Assembly (NCBI GenBank): GCA_019634045.1
Contig: JAHQWA010000362.1
Location: forward strand, 1-32,151
Direction: 5' to 3'
DNA: 32,151 nucleotides
From: Saprospiraceae bacterium
GTDB taxonomy: Bacteria > Bacteroidota > Bacteroidia > Chitinophagales > Saprospiraceae
Positions 29,850 through 32,151 of the stretch are shown one piece after another (position 1 is the first letter of the stretch; each line of letters starts with the position of its first letter). Both the position numbers and the translations under genes were made by a program. The notes under the pieces are model-generated. The model did no database searches, was not told the DNA's origin, and saw only the letters and a list, made by a program, of their open reading frames with translations.

Positions 29850-32151
29850 ATGAAAAGCATTTCAACTCAAATCGCCTGTACCGGACTTTTTATCCTATTC
29901 TCTTACCTCTGTTTCGGGCAATCAGATCCTGAATTGCGACGACCTATTTCTCCAGAACAACCCATGTGGCTCATCCATATTGACACCTGGAATAACCCCG
30001 ATCCACAAAAGATTATTGATTTAATTCCCAAGGATATTCTACCCTATGTAGTCATGAATATCTCACTATCGGTAAGTCATGATTCCGAGACGTATCGATT
30101 CAGAATTGCTGAAGATGGATATGAGATTGCTAAATCCTGGCTTAGGGTTTGTGCCGAGAACCGGGTTTGGGCTGTCGTTCAGCATGCAAGCGGTAGCTAC
30201 AAGCATTTCCCAGATGGAGACTTGTCTATTTACGAAGAGCTCTACGAAGAATTCCCCAACCTAATCGGCTTTAGTTATGCCGAACAGTCCTGGGGTTTTG
30301 GAGACCAGACCCCGATCAATGGGAGTTGGGAGGATAGAATGGATCACTTTGCTGACTTATTGGAACTCAGTAATCAGCATGGTGGATATCTGATCGTAAG
30401 TTGGACGGGCAATCGCTGGGTCCAAAGTATCAATCCCATCGCGATGCTAAAGCGACATCCTGGCTTCAGATCCGCTGCTTCTCGATATACAGAAAATTAC
30501 ATTCTATGCGAGAAATATACCTTCAAATCCTATCTGTCCGATATGGAGAGTCTATGCCTGGGTTCTTACCTATCGGGTTATGCCGGCCAATATGGAATAC
30601 GTTATGATGATTCAGGCTGGTCAGATGGAGAGGGTAATATTAATGAAAACTTCACCATGGCCACCTATGGCGCCCCCTTCCTAGAACATGTGACGCTAAC
30701 AGGTCAGACTGTAATCGATGCGCCCGAATTGATTTGGCGAAATTGTTTCCAGGAGGTCGAGGAAGAAGCTACCACGGATGGCTACACGGCTCGAAAATGG
30801 GAAACTTTCCCTCAATTTGATAACGTTAGTGTCGATCTTTTTAGAAAAGTGCTCGATGGCACCGTCCGTATTCCCAGCCGACAAGAGGTAATCGATCGCA
30901 CCAAGTTGGTCATCGTCAATAGCTTGGATGCAGGAGGGAGTGATGACGACTTATATAGTTCTCCGGAGAGCTTATTTGAGGGATTGTATCGTATGGACGG
31001 AGATGGAAACCTACGGGATAATATTACTTTCTTTAAAAAGACAGGACGTTACCCTACCATTCCCACCGTCTACCAACTAAATGATGACCCCGCTAGAAGC
31101 TTTCAACTCAAGATAAATAAGGCGAATTACGCCAACCGGTGGTCTGATATTTCGGATAAGCTAGCGGAGTTAAACGAACTATTTCCTGAAGAATATACGG
31201 GAGACCTATACGCGGGGCGCCACGAAAACACCTGGGTGACCTATAACCCTTACAAAACAGACCAGACTGCCAGTGCCAGTATTCCTTTTAAGTACAATAC
31301 AGCCGAGCGCATGGAACTCTCTTTCTCGCGCTACACCGCAGGGGTCATCAAGGAATTTCCGGGTCATCTAACAGTGTATTTGAGTAACTACGATATCAAG
31401 CTTGACCCAAGCTTGAAAACAGACATCATCAAAATCTACGGATGCACAGCCGAACCCACTGTGACCTATGAAGATAGAGGTGATCACCAGGGGAGTATCG
31501 TCTCAAAAAACTGGACGGATGGTTTGCTGACCGTGACGATTGAGCACAACGGTCCGATTGATCTTAGGATCAGTTGCTCTGGCACGGCTACCAATCGCTT
31601 AACTGATTTCACCCCCGCCAACCTGGTCACCCCTTTTCGACCACCTGTGTATATTGGAGCCCATCAATATGAGGCAGAAACCTTCGACTACAAAAACATC
31701 GCTGGCATCATCAAGCGAGGTGGGACGGATGGGGCTATCCGCAACTACACGGGGCAAGGTTACCTGGCCTTTGGAACCGGAGCTGCTGCTGCAGTGCGAG
31801 ACGAAGTTACGGTTCTTAAAGATGGAACTTACAAATTGGAAACTAGATATACAGTACAAGATCAGGATGTCAACACTGTAGATTTGTATGTTAATGGTAC
31901 CAAGGTCGGTACGCCCACCTTTACTGCTACCTCTTCCCTAAACAATTGGGGTATTCAAACCCAGCTCATACAATTGGTTGAAGGGGCTAATACCATCGCG
32001 TTCATTGCCAACGGAAGCAGGACAGAGACACTCTACCTTGACCATATCGTTATCGAAAATACGGACTCTAGCACGGATGGAATTTCTAATAATCAGCCGC
32101 CATTTGCCTTTGCTGGAAAGGATAAAACGGCCAGAGATGAGGATGGAGATA
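29850..32151 (+). CDS. GH98-type glycoside hydrolase with C-terminal CBM6/CBM35-like module and start of a PKD-like region; truncated by window end
   Basis: Open frame from ATG 29850 (MKSISTQIACTGLFILFSYLCFGQSDPELRRPISPEQPMWLIHIDTWNNPDPQKIIDLIPKDILPYVVMNISLS...) to the window edge with no stop seen; 'GFSYAEQSWGFG', 'GYLIVSWTGNRWVQSINPIAMLKRHPGF', 'GQYGIRYDDSGWSD', 'ATYGAPFLEHVTLTGQTVIDAPELIW' are GH98-like; later 'HQYEAETFDYKN...YLDHIVIEN' is CBM6/35-like. Confidence 0.88.
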   Translation, partial: MKSISTQIACTGLFILFSYLCFGQSDPELRRPISPEQPMWLIHIDTWNNPDPQKIIDLIPKDILPYVVMNISLSVSHDSETYRFRIAEDGYEIAKSWLRVCAENRVWAVVQHASGSYKHFPDGDLSIYEELYEEFPNLIGFSYAEQSWGFGDQTPINGSWEDRMDHFADLLELSNQHGGYLIVSWTGNRWVQSINPIAMLKRHPGFRSAASRYTENYILCEKYTFKSYLSDMESLCLGSYLSGYAGQYGIRYDDSGWSDGEGNINENFTMATYGAPFLEHVTLTGQTVIDAPELIWRNCFQEVEEEATTDGYTARKWETFPQFDNVSVDLFRKVLDGTVRIPSRQEVIDRTKLVIVNSLDAGGSDDDLYSSPESLFEGLYRMDGDGNLRDNITFFKKTGRYPTIPTVYQLNDDPARSFQLKINKANYANRWSDISDKLAELNELFPEEYTGDLYAGRHENTWVTYNPYKTDQTASASIPFKYNTAERMELSFSRYTAGVIKEFPGHLTVYLSNYDIKLDPSLKTDIIKIYGCTAEPTVTYEDRGDHQGSIVSKNWTDGLLTVTIEHNGPIDLRISCSGTATNRLTDFTPANLVTPFRPPVYIGAHQYEAETFDYKNIAGIIKRGGTDGAIRNYTGQGYLAFGTGAAAAVRDEVTVLKDGTYKLETRYTVQDQDVNTVDLYVNGTKVGTPTFTATSSLNNWGIQTQLIQLVEGANTIAFIANGSRTETLYLDHIVIENTDSSTDGISNNQPPFAFAGKDKTARDEDGD

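Noticed and set aside
1-32151. tRNA/rRNA genes, CRISPR arrays, transposases, integrases or insertion sequences
   Set aside because: None recognised in the translations or repeats; the patchwork of remnants suggests past rearrangement but no mobile element is visible.

Overview
The window looks like a polysaccharide-utilisation locus (PUL) from a Bacteroidota genome. On the + strand at the left is a GH106-type alpha-L-rhamnosidase, followed by an IolB/KduI-like gene with an in-frame stop. A minus-strand block follows: beta-propeller lipoprotein, LamG-GH127, DUF5695-like protein and GH28. On the + strand are then a DUF1593 protein, a frameshifted PL10 pectate lyase and a DUF5060 lipoprotein with a stop in its signal peptide. 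On the minus strand are a truncated DODA-type dioxygenase remnant and an intact GH115. The right end is + strand: an unidentified decayed gene, a large FG-GAP/ASPIC lipoprotein, a SusC/SusD pair and a GH98-CBM protein that runs off the window. The ORF track misses the GH98 because it has no stop inside the window. Main observations: (i) an unusual enzyme mix (GH98 and GH115 together with GH106, GH28, PL10 and GH127) that suggests a composite uronic-acid, xylan or rhamnose-containing glycan; (ii) five separately decayed genes at the joints between intact modules, with lesions using all three stop codons plus frameshifts; (iii) a family of CGCAATCGATTGCG-like palindromes (LacI-type operator style) upstream of susC and in the GH115/ASPIC intergenic region, one next to a TAnnTTTG promoter element; (iv) a second copy of the GH106 leader in front of the DUF1593 gene; (v) hairpins between susD and GH98. 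Family names come from recognising motifs in the translations; no database search was run.
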